A stretch of DNA of 64,000 nt from Azospirillum tabaci (GCF_014596085.1 NZ_JACCJY010000022.1:1-64000); one strand, 5' to 3'. Shown: positions 26,170 through 36,345, numbered from the stretch's first letter. A program made the numbers and translations. The notes: a model not told the origin generated them from the sequence alone.

Positions 26170-28722
26170 TCAGGACGGAAGCGACGGCACGGCGGCGACC
26201 AGCCGGCGTGTGTAGGGATGCTCCGGGGCGGCGAACAGACGGTCGCCCGGCCCCTCCTCGACGATCTCGCCGGCGGCCATCACCACGACCCGATCGGCGA
26301 TGGCTTCGACCACGGCGAGGTCGTGGCTGATGAACAGGTAAGTCAGCCCATGACGCTCCTTCAGCGCCACCAGGAGGCGCAGCACCTGCGCCTGCACCGA
26401 CACGTCCAGGGCGGAGACCGCCTCGTCGAGAACAATGATCCTGGCCCCGGCGGCGATCGCCCGCGCGATGGCGACGCGCTGCGCCTGCCCGCCCGACAGC
26501 TCGTGCGGGTAGCGGTCCAGGATGGCGGGATCGAGATCGACCGACCGCATCAGTTCGCCCAGCCGCTCCTCCCGTTCTCCGGAGGGCACACCGGCCAGGA
26601 AGCGCAGCGGCGCGGACAGGACGCGCCGGATCGTCTTGCGCGGGTTGAGCGAGGACAGCGGGTCCTGGAAGACATACTGCACCGTTCGGCCCAAGGCCCT
26701 CGGCCCCCCGGCCGTCAGTTCGGCGAGGGGGCGGCCGTCGAGCAGGACGGTCCCGCCGGTCGGACGGTTCAGCCCGACGAGGCTGCGGGCGAGCGTCGAC
26801 TTGCCGCTGCCGGACTCCCCGACGATCCCCAGCGTCTCCCCGGCGGCAACCCGCAGCGACACGGCTTTCAAGGCCGTGACCGCCGGGCGCGACCGCCCAA
26901 ACAGTGATTGGCCGAACAGCGACCGGCGCGCGGCGTAGGTCTTGTCCAGACCGCGGACCTCGACCGCCCAGCCCGCCCCGGACGACTCCCGCGGCGCCGG
27001 CTCCGGGCGCCGTGACCGCCCGAGGACCGGCACGGCGGCGAGCAGACGCCGGGTGTAGGCGTGCCGCGGCCGGGTGAGGACGCTGCGGGTGCCTCCCTCC
27101 TCGACGACCGTGCCCTGGAACATCACGGCCACCCGGTCGCAGAGGCGGGCGATGACGCCGAAGTCGTGGCTGATGAAGACGACGGCGAGGTGGCGGTGTC
27201 TGCGCAGATCGTCCAGCAGGTCCAGGATCTCGGCCTGGATGGTGACGTCGAGCGCGGTGGTCGGCTCGTCGGCGATGATGAGGTCCGGGTCGTTGGCCAG
27301 CGCCATGGCGATGCCGACCCGCTGGCGCTGCCCGCCCGACAGCTCGTGCGGGTAGGCGTGGACGAGGCTGACCGGGTCGGGCAGCTTCACCGCGGCGAAC
27401 AGCTCCACCACCCGCCGGTCGGCCTCGGCCCGCGGCACCGGGCGATGCGCGCGCAGAGCCTCGGCCACCTGCGCGCCGACCGGCATCAGCGGATGGAGCG
27501 TCGTCAGCGGGTCCTGGAAGACGTAGGCGATCCGCCCGCCGCGCAGCCGTTGCAACGCGCCGACCGGCAGGGCCAGCAGATCGTCCCCGCCGAACCGAAC
27601 CGCGCCGCCGCGCACCACGCCCGGCGGCGAGGCGACGAGGCGCGCGATGGACAGCGCCGTGACCGACTTGCCGGACCCGGACTCGCCGATGATGCCCAGG
27701 CATTCGCCGGGGGCGACGCTCAGGCTGACGCCCTTCACCGCGTCCACCGGACCGTTCGCCGTGTCGAAGGCCGTGCGCAGGCCGGTGACCTGCAGCAGAG
27801 CGCCGGGGTCCGGCGCCGCGGTCTGGTCGCCCTCGACGGTCCGCGCCACCCGCGTGGCGGCGCCCGGCGCGCCGGGGATGCCGGAGCGCAGGCGCGGGTC
27901 GAGCGCGTCGCGCAGCCCGTCGCCGATCAGGTTCATGCTCATCACGATCAGGAAGACGACCAGCCCCGGCACCGCCGCGACGTGCGGCGCGGTGATCAGC
28001 GCCTTGCGCCCCTCGCTCAGCATCGAGCCGAGATCGGCCTGCGGCGGCTGCGACCCCAGCCCTAGGAAGGACAGGCCGGCGGTCTCCAGAATCATCCAGC
28101 CCACGGTGGTGGAGGCGGTGATAATGATCACCGGCAGGACGTTGGGCAGCACCTCGCCCAGCAGGATGCGCGCCTCGCCCATGCCGGACAGGCGCGCGGC
28201 GTCCACGAACTCCCGGCGGCGCAGGCCGGCGGTGGCGCCGCGGACGTTGCGGGCGAAGAAGGGAATGTTGGCGACCACCACGGCGTACAGCGCGTTGAGC
28301 AGCCCCGGCCCCAGCGCCGCCACGACGGCGAGCGCCAGCAGCAGGTAGGGGAAGGCCATCAGCACATCGATGCCGCGCATCAGCACGCCGTCCGTGCGCC
28401 CGCCCGCGTAGCCGGCGACGAGGCCGATGGCCGACCCGACCAGCGCCGCGAGGAGGGAGGCCGCGACGCCGACCCCCAGGCTCAGCCGCGTCCCCCAGAC
28501 CAGCCGGGCCAGCACGTCGCGCCCCAGCGTGTCGGTGCCGAGCCACGCTCCGGCGCTGAAGGGCGGCAGCAGGCGCCGGGCGGGATCGATGGCGTCCGGG
28601 TCGGCCAGCGGCAGGATGGGCGCGGCGAGCGCGGCCAGGACGATCAGCGTCAGCAGGACGAGTCCCAGCGCCGCCAGCCGGTTCCGCATCACGCGGCGCA
28701 ACAGGGCCAAGCCGTCCCTCAC
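26170..28722 (-). CDS. Fused peptide/nickel-type ABC transporter: DppC-like permease plus two ATPases
   Basis: An 850-residue single polypeptide from GTG 28722, with a strong GGAGGGG site upstream. Residues 1-285 are a DppC/OppC permease (six TM segments, with EAA-loop sequence [23 protein letters not shown]). About 308-565 is a DppD-like ATPase (GESGSGKS near 345, [19 protein letters not shown]). About 585-850 is a DppF-like ATPase (GESGSGKST near 635, [22 protein letters not shown]). Both ATPase halves look active and each ends with the HPYTRRL/HAYTRRL-type oligopeptide tail. The three genes are normally separate. It follows the binding protein and DppB-like permease in one operon. Confidence 0.88.
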   Translation of the reverse strand: MRDGLALLRRVMRNRLAALGLVLLTLIVLAALAAPILPLADPDAIDPARRLLPPFSAGAWLGTDTLGRDVLARLVWGTRLSLGVGVAASLLAALVGSAIGLVAGYAGGRTDGVLMRGIDVLMAFPYLLLALAVVAALGPGLLNALYAVVVANIPFFARNVRGATAGLRRREFVDAARLSGMGEARILLGEVLPNVLPVIIITASTTVGWMILETAGLSFLGLGSQPPQADLGSMLSEGRKALITAPHVAAVPGLVVFLIVMSMNLIGDGLRDALDPRLRSGIPGAPGAATRVARTVEGDQTAAPDPGALLQVTGLRTAFDTANGPVDAVKGVSLSVAPGECLGIIGESGSGKSVTALSIARLVASPPGVVRGGAVRFGGDDLLALPVGALQRLRGGRIAYVFQDPLTTLHPLMPVGAQVAEALRAHRPVPRAEADRRVVELFAAVKLPDPVSLVHAYPHELSGGQRQRVGIAMALANDPDLIIADEPTTALDVTIQAEILDLLDDLRRHRHLAVVFISHDFGVIARLCDRVAVMFQGTVVEEGGTRSVLTRPRHAYTRRLLAAVPVLGRSRRPEPAPRESSGAGWAVEVRGLDKTYAARRSLFGQSLFGRSRPAVTALKAVSLRVAAGETLGIVGESGSGKSTLARSLVGLNRPTGGTVLLDGRPLAELTAGGPRALGRTVQYVFQDPLSSLNPRKTIRRVLSAPLRFLAGVPSGEREERLGELMRSVDLDPAILDRYPHELSGGQAQRVAIARAIAAGARIIVLDEAVSALDVSVQAQVLRLLVALKERHGLTYLFISHDLAVVEAIADRVVVMAAGEIVEEGPGDRLFAAPEHPYTRRLVAAVPSLPS

Positions 28723-28747
28723 GGCGCCCCTCCCCTCACGGCGCCCC

Positions 28748-29695
28748 TCATGGCGCAATTCTCGGGTCGAGCAGGCGTTGCAGGATGTCGGCCAGCAGGT
28801 TGAACAGCACGTAGCTGGCCGCGACCACCAGGACGCCGCCCTGGACCAGCAGCACGTCGCGCGTCGCGATGGCGTTGACCAGCATGCGGCCGATGCCCGG
28901 CCACTGGAACACCGTCTCGATGTAGACCGCCCCACCCAGGACGAAGCCGGCCTGGATGCCGATCACCGGGATCACCGTCACCATGGCGGCGCGCAGCGCG
29001 TGGCCGAACACCACGCGGCGCTCCGTCAGCCCCTTGGCGCGGGCGGTGCGGACGAAGTCCTGGCGCAGCACCTCCAGCATGGCCGACCGCGTCAGCCGGG
29101 CGATCACCCCGGCGGCCACGATGGCCAGCGTCGCGGCCGGCAGCGCCAGATGCCACAGCAGGTCCGGCAGGTCCCCGCCGCCGTAGATGGAGACCATGCC
29201 GCTCACCGGCAGCAGGCGCCAGCGGACGGCGAAGACCAGGATCAGCAGCAGGCCGAGCCAGAAGGTCGGCATGGAGATCCCCACCAGCACGGCCAGCGTC
29301 ACCAGCTTGTCGGCGAGGCCGAACTGCCGCACGGCGGACAGGACGCCGGCCAGCAGCCCCAGCACCGACGCCAGCACGAGCGCCGCACCGGCCAGCACCA
29401 GCGTGGCGGCGAAGCGCTCCGTCACCTCGTCGAGGACCGGCCGGTTGAGGCTGGAGGAGCGCCCGAGGTCGCCCGCCAGCACGTTGCCCAGCCACGTCGC
29501 GTAACGCACCGGCAGGCTGTGGTCGAGGCCGAGGTCCTGGCGGAGCCGCGCCACGTTCTCCGGCGTCGCGTAGGGGCCAAGGATCGCGGTCGCCGGGTCG
29601 CCGGGGATCAGCGCCATGATCAGGAAGACGATCACGCTGAGCCCGAACAGCACGGGGACGAGCGCCGCGAGGCGGCCGAGGATGTAGGACCCCAC
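28748..29695 (-). CDS. DppB-like peptide/nickel ABC transporter permease
   Basis: A 315-residue inner-membrane permease with GTG start at 29695, preceded by GAGGGGG. The N-terminal MGSYILGRLAALVPVLFGLSVIVF and LIPGDPA are the family signature. The EAA-type coupling loop RQDFVRTARAKGLTERRVVFGHALRAA faces the ATPases. There are six predicted TM segments. It pairs with the DppC-like part of the fused protein encoded 25 bp downstream. Confidence 0.92.
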   Translation of the reverse strand: MGSYILGRLAALVPVLFGLSVIVFLIMALIPGDPATAILGPYATPENVARLRQDLGLDHSLPVRYATWLGNVLAGDLGRSSSLNRPVLDEVTERFAATLVLAGAALVLASVLGLLAGVLSAVRQFGLADKLVTLAVLVGISMPTFWLGLLLILVFAVRWRLLPVSGMVSIYGGGDLPDLLWHLALPAATLAIVAAGVIARLTRSAMLEVLRQDFVRTARAKGLTERRVVFGHALRAAMVTVIPVIGIQAGFVLGGAVYIETVFQWPGIGRMLVNAIATRDVLLVQGGVLVVAASYVLFNLLADILQRLLDPRIAP

Positions 29696-29705
29696 GGGCG
29701 CCCCC

Positions 29706-31277
29706 TCAGTCCTTCGACACGCGGTCGAGCAGCAGGAAGAAGGACGGCTCCAGCGCGAAGCCCCGCACCGCCGCCGTGGTGACGGCGTTCTGCTTCCAGT
29801 GCGCCACGAAGGCCCAGGGCGCGTCCTCCACGATGATCCGCTCGGCCTGCCGGTAGAGCGCCCCCCGCTCGGCCCGGTCGCCGCTGCGCCGCGCCCGTTC
29901 GAGCAGGCGGTCGAGGTCCGGATTCGCGTAGTAGCCGGAGTTGAACCCGCCCGCCTCCGGCAGGGCGCCGGAGCGCAGGGTCAGGTACGGCAGGGTGTCG
30001 GGATCGTTGGTCATCCAGGCCATCTCGGCCATGTCCGCCGCCTCGCCCAGCCCGCCGTTCACCCGCGCCAGGAAGCTGTTCCACTCGTAGGTTTCGATGG
30101 TGACGGCCAGTCCCACGGCGGCGAGGTTCGCTTGAATCGCCGTCCCCATGGCGACGGGGTCGAGCATGCCGGACCCGCCCTCCGCGACGGAAAAGGTGAG
30201 CTTCGCCCCCTCCGCCCCGGCCTCCTTCAGCAGCGCCCGCGCCTTGTCCGGGTCGTAGGGATAGCCCGTTGCCGAAGGGTCGGTGGCCCAATCGAAGGCG
30301 GGCGCGGTGGGTCCCTTGGCGGGGATCGCCGTGCCCTGCAGGATGCCGTCGGCGATGGCCCGCTTGTCGATGGCGTGATTCACCGCCTGCCGGACGCGCC
30401 GGTCCTTCAGCGGCCCGTGCCGGGTGTTCAGGATGAGGAACCAGAGGTGCGGCCCGGCCTGCTCGTGCACCCGGAAGCCGTCGCCGTCGCGGAACTGGGA
30501 CAGCGCGTCGGCCGGCACCTCCACCATCACGTCCAGGCCGCCGGCCAGCATCTCCATCGCGCGGGTGTTGGGGTCGCTGACCGGGCGGAAGATCACCGCG
30601 CGCAGCTTGGCCGGCGTGCCCCAATAGTCCGGGTTGCGCTCGATGGTCAGGCGCCGGCTGCCCTGCCACTCGACGAAGCGGAAGGGGCCGGTGCCGACCG
30701 GCCGCCGGCCGAACCCCCGGCCCTCCTTCATCACGGCGGCGGGCGAGACGATCAGGCCGGTCGGGTAGGCGAGGTTGGAAAGGAAGGGCGCGAAGGGTTC
30801 CTTCAGCGTGATGCGGACGGTGAGCGGATCCGGCGCCTCGACCCGGTCGATGGCCGCGAAGAAGAAGGCCAGCGGGAAGGGGCCGGTGTCGGCGGCGGGG
30901 TGCGTCTTGTCCAGCATGCGGTCGAAGTTGAACTTCACCGCCTGCGCGTCGCAGGGCGTGCCGTCGTGGAAGGTGACGCCCGGACGCAGCGTGAAGCGGT
31001 AGGTCAGCCCGTCGTCCGAGACCGTCCACCGCTCGGCCAGAGCGGGCTCGACGTCCAGGGTTCCGGGGCGGTAGCGGACCAGCCCCTCATACAGGTTGAC
31101 CAGGATGCGGAAATCGTTGGTGGCGGTGCTGACCGCCGGGTCCAGCGACGCTGGTTCCGCGATCTGACCGACGACCAGAACGTCCTTCGGCACCGGCGCC
31201 GCCCGGAGAGGCACGCCCGGCAAGGCGAGAAGGGCGCCGAGGAGCAAGCCCGCGAGCGCGCGTCGGAGTCCGGTCAT
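29706..31277 (-). CDS. Family 5 periplasmic substrate-binding protein (peptide/nickel type)
   Basis: A 523-residue secreted protein. The Sec signal peptide is at about 1-26 (LRRALAGLLLGALLALPGVPLRA). The SBP_bac_5 domain has VVGQIAEPASLDPAVST, NLYEGLVRYRPGTLDVEPALAERW, YRFTLRPGVTFHDGTP and VGTGPFRFVEW. It delivers a peptide or similar ligand to the permease encoded 10 bp downstream. The ligand is not deducible; this family also binds glutathione, opines and nickel chelates. Confidence 0.92.
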   Translation of the reverse strand: MTGLRRALAGLLLGALLALPGVPLRAAPVPKDVLVVGQIAEPASLDPAVSTATNDFRILVNLYEGLVRYRPGTLDVEPALAERWTVSDDGLTYRFTLRPGVTFHDGTPCDAQAVKFNFDRMLDKTHPAADTGPFPLAFFFAAIDRVEAPDPLTVRITLKEPFAPFLSNLAYPTGLIVSPAAVMKEGRGFGRRPVGTGPFRFVEWQGSRRLTIERNPDYWGTPAKLRAVIFRPVSDPNTRAMEMLAGGLDVMVEVPADALSQFRDGDGFRVHEQAGPHLWFLILNTRHGPLKDRRVRQAVNHAIDKRAIADGILQGTAIPAKGPTAPAFDWATDPSATGYPYDPDKARALLKEAGAEGAKLTFSVAEGGSGMLDPVAMGTAIQANLAAVGLAVTIETYEWNSFLARVNGGLGEAADMAEMAWMTNDPDTLPYLTLRSGALPEAGGFNSGYYANPDLDRLLERARRSGDRAERGALYRQAERIIVEDAPWAFVAHWKQNAVTTAAVRGFALEPSFFLLLDRVSKD

Positions 31278-31379
31278 CGCGTCCCAGCCGTCGAAGTCGA
31301 TCCGACCGTATCAATGCCGGGAGGGCGGCATTGTTGCGTCGCTTCCGCTCCGCCGCGGCCCTGCGCCGTGTTTCGCGGG

Positions 31380-32288
31380 TCAGGCCGGCTCGCGGCAAGC
31401 GGCAAGAACCTGCCCGCGCAGCCAGCGGTGGGCCGGGTCGGCGTTCTGCCGGGGGTGCCACATCTGCGTCACCACGACTTCATCCAAGACGGTCGCCAGA
31501 CCGGCGGGAAGCGGCAGGGTGCGCACCCCGGCCACCCCGGCGGCGAGCTGGCGTTCGGACACCAAGGCGGTCAGGTCGGAGGCGCGGACGATCGCCAGGG
31601 CCGCCGGGAAGCTCGGCACAACGGCCACAACCTTGCGGGCGAGGCCGAGGGCGGTCAGCGCCTCGTCCATCCGGTCCCGCACCAGCCCGCGCCGCGAGGT
31701 CAGCACATGGCCGCAGGCGGCGTATTGTTCCGGCGTCACCGTCTCCAGGCGGGTCAGCGGATGACCCTCCCGCACGGCGGCGACCAGCCGGTCGCGCAGC
31801 AGGCTCTGCACCTTCAGCTCCGGCGTGGTTTCCGAATGCACCCCGATGTCGAGGTCGATCAGCCCGTCCCGCAACGCCTGCGCGTCGCGGTTCCCCCGCG
31901 GAGCGAAGCGCAGCAGGACGCCGGGGGCTTCGGCGGCGACGCGGCCGACCAGCCGGGCGGCGTAGACCTCGATGAAGCTCTCGCTGGCGCGCAGGGTGAA
32001 GCTGCGCTCCAGCCGCGCGATGTCGATGGCCTCCGCCGGACGCAGCACCGCGCGGACCTCCTCGGCGAGGCCGGGCACCCGCCCGCGCAACTGGATGGCC
32101 CGCGGCGTCGGGACGAGGCCGCGCCCGGCCCGGACGAGCAGCGGGTCCCCGGTGACCTCGCGCAGGCGCGCCAGGGTGCGGCTCATCGCGGACTCGCTGA
32201 GGCCAAGCCGCCGCGCCGCCTTGACGACGCTGCCCTCCGCCAGCAGCGCGTCGAGCGCGATGAGAAGGTTGAGATCGGGATCGGCCAT
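31380..32288 (-). CDS. LysR-family regulator between the ABC operon and an MFS exporter
   Basis: A 302-residue protein from the ATG in MADPDLNLLIALDALLAEGSV. The helix-turn-helix is at about 5-65 (VVKAARRLGLSESAMSRTLARLRE) and the effector domain from about 90. An in-frame ATG at 32318 is also possible; neither has a strong ribosome site. It is transcribed away from the MFS gene with a gap of about 110 bp, so it most likely controls that exporter and possibly itself. The peptide transporter operon lies downstream on the same strand. Confidence 0.87.
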   Translation of the reverse strand: MADPDLNLLIALDALLAEGSVVKAARRLGLSESAMSRTLARLREVTGDPLLVRAGRGLVPTPRAIQLRGRVPGLAEEVRAVLRPAEAIDIARLERSFTLRASESFIEVYAARLVGRVAAEAPGVLLRFAPRGNRDAQALRDGLIDLDIGVHSETTPELKVQSLLRDRLVAAVREGHPLTRLETVTPEQYAACGHVLTSRRGLVRDRMDEALTALGLARKVVAVVPSFPAALAIVRASDLTALVSERQLAAGVAGVRTLPLPAGLATVLDEVVVTQMWHPRQNADPAHRWLRGQVLAACREPA

Positions 32289-32400
32289 GGAGCCGGAGGC
32301 TAACACATGGCGTCCCATGCAGGAATAACCTGCACAGGCGGCGTCTTCCGCCATGCCAAGCGGCGAGCAAAAATGGATCCAACCCTTGTTGGAGACGCCG

Positions 32401-33828
32401 ATGTCCCGTTCCACCATCGCCCGAACACCCGATTCCCCGCATCCCGACGGGTTGCCCATGCCCCGCCGCGCCGTGGCCGCCGCGTCGGTCATCGCCGCGA
32501 TCGTGCTCGTCGTGCTCGACGGCGCCATCGCCAACATCGCCCTGCCGACTGTCGCCAACACCCTCGGCGTCGCGCCCGCCGACACCGTCTGGATCATCAC
32601 CGCCTACCAGCTGGCGCTGGTGATCGCGCTCCTGCCCGTCGGCGCCCTCGGCGAGAGCCTCGGGCACCGCCGGGTGTTCACCGGCGGGGTGCTGCTGTTC
32701 ACCGCGGCCTCCGCCGGCTGCGCCCTGGCGCCGACGCTGCCCTGGCTGATCGCCGCGCGCTTCGTCCAGGGGCTGGGCGGTGCGGCGGTGATGGCGCTGG
32801 GCGTCGCGCTGCTGCGCTTCGTCTATCCGCAGCGGCTGCTCGGCGCCGCCATCGGCTGGAACGCCCTGGCCATCGCCTTGGCCTCGGCGGCGGGGCCGAC
32901 GATCGGGGCGGGCATCCTCGCCGTCGCCCCCTGGCCCGTCCTGTTCGCGGTCAACATCCCGGTCGGCCTCGTCGTACTGATGACCACCCGCGCGCTGCCC
33001 GCCGTCGCCGGAACCAAGCGCCGCCTCGATCCCGCCAGCGTCGCCCTCAACGCCGGATTCTTCGCTGCCCTGGTGATGGGAGCCGAGACCGTCGCGGCGC
33101 AGCCCCTGCGCGGCGGCGCGCTGCTGCTGGCCGCGGCGCTCTGCCTTGCCGGGCTGGTCCGGCGCGAAAAGGAACGCGAGGCACCGCTGGTGCCGCTCGA
33201 TCTGCTGCGGGTGCGCTCCTTCCGCCTGTCGGTGGTCGCCTCCGTCCTCTGCTTCACCGGCCAGATGGCCGGCACCGTGGCCCTGCCCTTCTATCTGCAG
33301 CACGGGCTCGGCCAGGACATCGTCACGGCGGGGCTGTTCCTGGTGCCGTGGCCGCTGGCGACGGCCGTCGCGGCGCCCATCGCGGGCCGGCTGTCCGACC
33401 GCGTGGGGACGGGCTGGCTGTGCGCCCTGGGCGGCCTGCTCCTCGCCGCCGGTCTCGCCCTGGCGGCGGTCTGGCCGCTCGGGCATGACCCGCGCCCGCT
33501 GCTGGCCTTCATGGTGATGTGCGGTTTCGGCTTCGGGCTGTTCCAGACGCCCAACAACCGCAACATGCTGCTGACCGTGCCCAAGGCGCGCAGCGGCGCC
33601 GCCGGAGGGATGCAGGGCACCGCGCGCTTGGCCGGGCAGACCGCCGGGGCCGTGCTCATGACGGTGCTGTTCGCGCTCCTGACCGGCCCGGAAGCCGCGC
33701 CGCGCCTCGGCCTCGGCCTGGCGGCCGCCCTCACCCTGGCGGGCGGCCTGACCAGCCTGCTCCGCGTCCCCGCGCGCGGCGCGGCGGAGCCCATGGAAGT
33801 CGTGGAGGCGCCGGCTGCCGGCCGGTGA
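32401..33828 (+). CDS. MFS transporter, DHA2 (14-TM) drug-efflux type
   Basis: A 475-residue inner-membrane protein from ATG 32401 with TGGAG 7 bp upstream. Typical EmrB/QacA features are VVLDGAIANIALPTVANTLGV in TM1, then WIITAYQLALVIALLPVGALGESLGHRR, FVQGLGGAAVMALGVALLR, and motif C in WNALAIALASAAGPTIGAGI. About 14 TM segments fit the DHA2 group, which exports hydrophobic drugs with proton antiport. It is divergent from the LysR gene. Confidence 0.88.
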   Translation: MSRSTIARTPDSPHPDGLPMPRRAVAAASVIAAIVLVVLDGAIANIALPTVANTLGVAPADTVWIITAYQLALVIALLPVGALGESLGHRRVFTGGVLLFTAASAGCALAPTLPWLIAARFVQGLGGAAVMALGVALLRFVYPQRLLGAAIGWNALAIALASAAGPTIGAGILAVAPWPVLFAVNIPVGLVVLMTTRALPAVAGTKRRLDPASVALNAGFFAALVMGAETVAAQPLRGGALLLAAALCLAGLVRREKEREAPLVPLDLLRVRSFRLSVVASVLCFTGQMAGTVALPFYLQHGLGQDIVTAGLFLVPWPLATAVAAPIAGRLSDRVGTGWLCALGGLLLAAGLALAAVWPLGHDPRPLLAFMVMCGFGFGLFQTPNNRNMLLTVPKARSGAAGGMQGTARLAGQTAGAVLMTVLFALLTGPEAAPRLGLGLAAALTLAGGLTSLLRVPARGAAEPMEVVEAPAAGR

Positions 33829-33848
33829 TCCCCGCCCTCCGGGGCCCC

Positions 33849-34328
33849 TCAGCCGCGCCGCGCGGCCTCGATCGCGGCGACATCGATCTTCGTCATTTCC
33901 ATCATCGCCTCGAACGCGCGCCTGGCTTCGTCGCCGCCGGCCGCCAGCGCCTCGGTCAGCACGCGCGGGGTGATCTGCCAGGAGACGCCCCAGCGGTCCT
34001 TGCACCAGCCGCAGGCGCTTTCCTGCCCGCCGTTGCCGACGATGGCGTTCCAGTAGCGGTCGGTCTCCTCCTGGTCGTCGGTGGCGATCTGGAACGAGAA
34101 GGCTTCGTTGTGCTTGAACGTCGGCCCGCCGTTGAGGCCAAGGCAGGGAATCCCGGCGACCGTGAACTGGACCGTCAGCACGTCGCCCGCCTTGCCGGAC
34201 GGGTAGTCGCTCGGAGCGCGGTGAACGGCGCCCACCGCGCTGTCGGGAAAGACCGTGGCGTAGAAGCGGGCCGCAGCCTCCGCGTCCTTGTCGTACCAGA
34301 GGCAGATGGTGTTTTTGGCGGTCGTCAT
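33849..34328 (-). CDS. VOC-superfamily (PhnB-like, 3-demethylubiquinone methyltransferase-type) protein
   Basis: A 159-residue protein. NTICLWYDKDAEAAARFYATVFPDSAVG and LTVQFTVAGIPCLGLNGGP are signatures of the PhnB-like glyoxalase fold, and NEAFSFQIATDDQEETDRYWNAIV and CGWCKDRWGVSWQITP follow. Despite the database name of the domain, these proteins do not methylate ubiquinone. Most have no known reaction. AGGGAAGGGAC precedes the ATG at 34328. It diverges from the small acidic protein gene. Confidence 0.88.
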   Translation of the reverse strand: MTTAKNTICLWYDKDAEAAARFYATVFPDSAVGAVHRAPSDYPSGKAGDVLTVQFTVAGIPCLGLNGGPTFKHNEAFSFQIATDDQEETDRYWNAIVGNGGQESACGWCKDRWGVSWQITPRVLTEALAAGGDEARRAFEAMMEMTKIDVAAIEAARRG

Positions 34329-34427
34329 GGCGTGTCCCTTCCCTGTCGGTGCGTTGCCGATGCGCGTGAGGATACGCCCCCGCCCTTGTTGACGGGAAGG
34401 TTGCAATCCTTTTCGCAGAGGTGGCGC

Positions 34428-34604
34428 ATGAGCGACCCGAAGAAGCCGGACGACGCCGGCATCCATCCCCCGCGCAGCTACGACCCCGACAGCAAGAAGC
34501 CGGCCAGCGACCGTGACGAGGCCGCGCCCGGCACGCCGGGAACCGGCGAGGACATCGACCCCAAGACCGGCGAGACATTCACCGAGGGCATCGGCGGCGC
34601 CTGA
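34428..34604 (+). CDS. Small disordered acidic protein
   Basis: A 58-residue protein rich in Asp, Pro, Lys and Gly (MSDPKKPDDAGIHPPRSYD, ending DIDPKTGETFTEGIGGA), with no hydrophobic core. An AGAGG site 7 bp before the ATG and GC-biased third codon positions support a real gene. Function unknown; composition resembles small stress-linked disordered proteins. Confidence 0.65.
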   Translation: MSDPKKPDDAGIHPPRSYDPDSKKPASDRDEAAPGTPGTGEDIDPKTGETFTEGIGGA

Positions 34605-34626
34605 CCAACCCTTAACCGCCCAGCCC

Positions 34627-35301
34627 TCATCGTCCGGCGGCTAAAGCCTGCATGGTCACGCGGGCGGCGCTGGCAATGTGCTCGTCGTAGAGCTGGCGCG
34701 TGCGCACCGTGTCGCGGGCGGTCATCGCCTCGAAGATCTCGCGGATTTCGCGGATCGTGTTGGGCAGCCGCCCCGGTTCGGCCAGCGACACCCCGCGCAG
34801 CAGCTGGATGCGGTTGTGCAGCGCCTTGAGGATCTGCGCCATCGTCGGGTTGCCGCAGCCGGCGATCAGCGTGTCGTAGAACATGGTCTTCGCCGTGCGG
34901 ATGCGCGACGGCACGCCTTCCGCCGCCGCGGCCTCGAAGGCCGCCATGGCGTCGGCGAGGATCGCCCACTGCTCCGGGCTGGCCTGGGCGATGAACTCCG
35001 CCGCCGCCAAGCTCTCCAGCGCCCCGCGCACCTGATAGATCTGCCGGACATCCTCGGCCGTCAGCGTCACCACCTCCAGCCCGCGCTGGGGCACGTTGTG
35101 GACCAGCCCCTCCGCCTCCAGCTGGCGCAGGGCCTCCCGCAGGATCGGGCGGCTGACCTGCAGCGTCTCGCACAGCTCGCGCTCGACCAGCCGGTCACCG
35201 GGCGAATAGCGCCCGTCGGCGATGGCCGCGCGCAACAGGTCGATCACCTGCTGACGCAGGGGAGCGGCGACGCGGACAATATTTATCGGCAAATTTGACA
35301 T
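34627..35301 (-). CDS. GntR-family (FCD) regulator of the adjacent uptake operon
   Basis: A 224-residue protein from ATG 35301, with AAGAGA upstream. The winged helix is at about 10-75 (LRQQVIDLLRAAIADGRYSPGDRLVERELCETLQVSRPILREALRQLE). The all-helical FCD ligand domain is at about 85-215, with possible metal ligands such as Asp/His in RQLYDEHI. It is transcribed away from the NitT/TauT-type operon starting at 35459 and is probably its ligand-responsive repressor. Confidence 0.9.
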   Translation of the reverse strand: MSNLPINIVRVAAPLRQQVIDLLRAAIADGRYSPGDRLVERELCETLQVSRPILREALRQLEAEGLVHNVPQRGLEVVTLTAEDVRQIYQVRGALESLAAAEFIAQASPEQWAILADAMAAFEAAAAEGVPSRIRTAKTMFYDTLIAGCGNPTMAQILKALHNRIQLLRGVSLAEPGRLPNTIREIREIFEAMTARDTVRTRQLYDEHIASAARVTMQALAAGR

Positions 35302-35366
35302 AAAATTTCTCTTCTTGTCAGACAGTATGACGATCTGCTTGCGCCACACTACCACCTTCGATTAGC

Positions 35367-35374
35367 ATACGTAT
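35367..35374. promoter_or_regulatory. Candidate operator between the GntR gene and its operon
   Basis: A perfect 8-bp palindrome ATACGTAT lies midway between the GntR start and the permease start. FCD regulators often bind short A/T palindromes, but 8 bp could be chance. Confidence 0.3.
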
Positions 35375-35458
35375 CAACGACGGTCCAAGGCGGCGGCCCA
35401 GAGGGCCAAACGCCACACCCACCACACCATACCATCACCTCGCACACAGGAGGCAGGC

Positions 35459-36280
35459 GTGCAGCGGAGTGCACAAGCGAGCGCCGTTTCAAAAAGCGCC
35501 GGCGAGCCTGAGGCCGCGTCCGATCCCAACCGGCAGAGGCGCCGCGAGCGGCTGCTTCAAATCGGCACGCTGGTCCTGCTGCTCGCCGTCTGGGAATTCG
35601 CGGCGCGCGACGCGAACAAGCTGCTGGTCGCCGTGCCCAGCGACATTGCCGTGGCGACCTGGGAGCTGCTGCTGAACGGCGAGCTGCTCTCGGCGACGCT
35701 GGACAGCATGTCGACCTTCGTCCTGGGCTTCGTCATCGCCTCCATTATCGGCATCGTGGTCGGCTTCGCGATGGGCACGAACCGCACGGTGGAGGTGATC
35801 CTCGATCCCTACATCAACGCGCTCTACGCCATGCCGCTGGTGGCGCTGATCCCCATCCTGATGCTGTGGGTGGGCATCGGCTTCCTCGCCAAGATCACGA
35901 TCATCATCCTGTTCGCGGTCTTCCCGGTGATCATCAACACGGTCACCGGCGTGAAGAACGTGGACCGGCATTACCTAGACATCGGCAAGGCCTTCATGGC
36001 CTCGCGGTTCATGGTCTACCGCCAGATCATCGCACCCTACGCCCTGCCCTACGTGGCGAGCGGCCTGCGCATCGCGCTCGGCCGCGGCATCATCGCGATG
36101 ATCGTGGCGGAGTTCCTGACTTCCATCTCCGGCCTCGGCGGCCTGATCATCAACTACACCAACGCGTTCGAGACGGCCAAGGCCTTCGCCCCGGTCCTGG
36201 TGGTGGCCCTGCTCGCCAACGCGCTGACCGTCCTGGTTCAAAAGGTCGAAGAGCGTTTCGGCCGCTGGCGCCGCCGCTGA
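35459..36280 (+). CDS. NitT/TauT-family ABC transporter permease
   Basis: A 273-residue permease with GTG start and AGGAGG 6 bp upstream. An unusual hydrophilic N-terminus of about 30 residues precedes the first TM (LLQIGTLVLLLAVWEFAA). The SsuC/TauC-like core has YAMPLVALIPILMLWVGIG and the coupling loop DIGKAFMASRFMVYRQIIAPYALPYVASGL. First gene of an operon with the binding protein, ATPase and two enzymes. Confidence 0.92.
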   Translation: MQRSAQASAVSKSAGEPEAASDPNRQRRRERLLQIGTLVLLLAVWEFAARDANKLLVAVPSDIAVATWELLLNGELLSATLDSMSTFVLGFVIASIIGIVVGFAMGTNRTVEVILDPYINALYAMPLVALIPILMLWVGIGFLAKITIIILFAVFPVIINTVTGVKNVDRHYLDIGKAFMASRFMVYRQIIAPYALPYVASGLRIALGRGIIAMIVAEFLTSISGLGGLIINYTNAFETAKAFAPVLVVALLANALTVLVQKVEERFGRWRRR

Positions 36281-36345
36281 CCGGCCCGTCTCTCCCGCAC
36301 CACACGCGCCCCACACCACACCGGATTGAGGAAGGAAGAGGGATC

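Noticed and set aside
31480..34578. Open frame of 1032 codons on the minus strand crossing the LysR, MFS and VOC genes
   Set aside because: It overlaps three well-supported genes in other frames; composition is typical of a GC-rich shadow frame.
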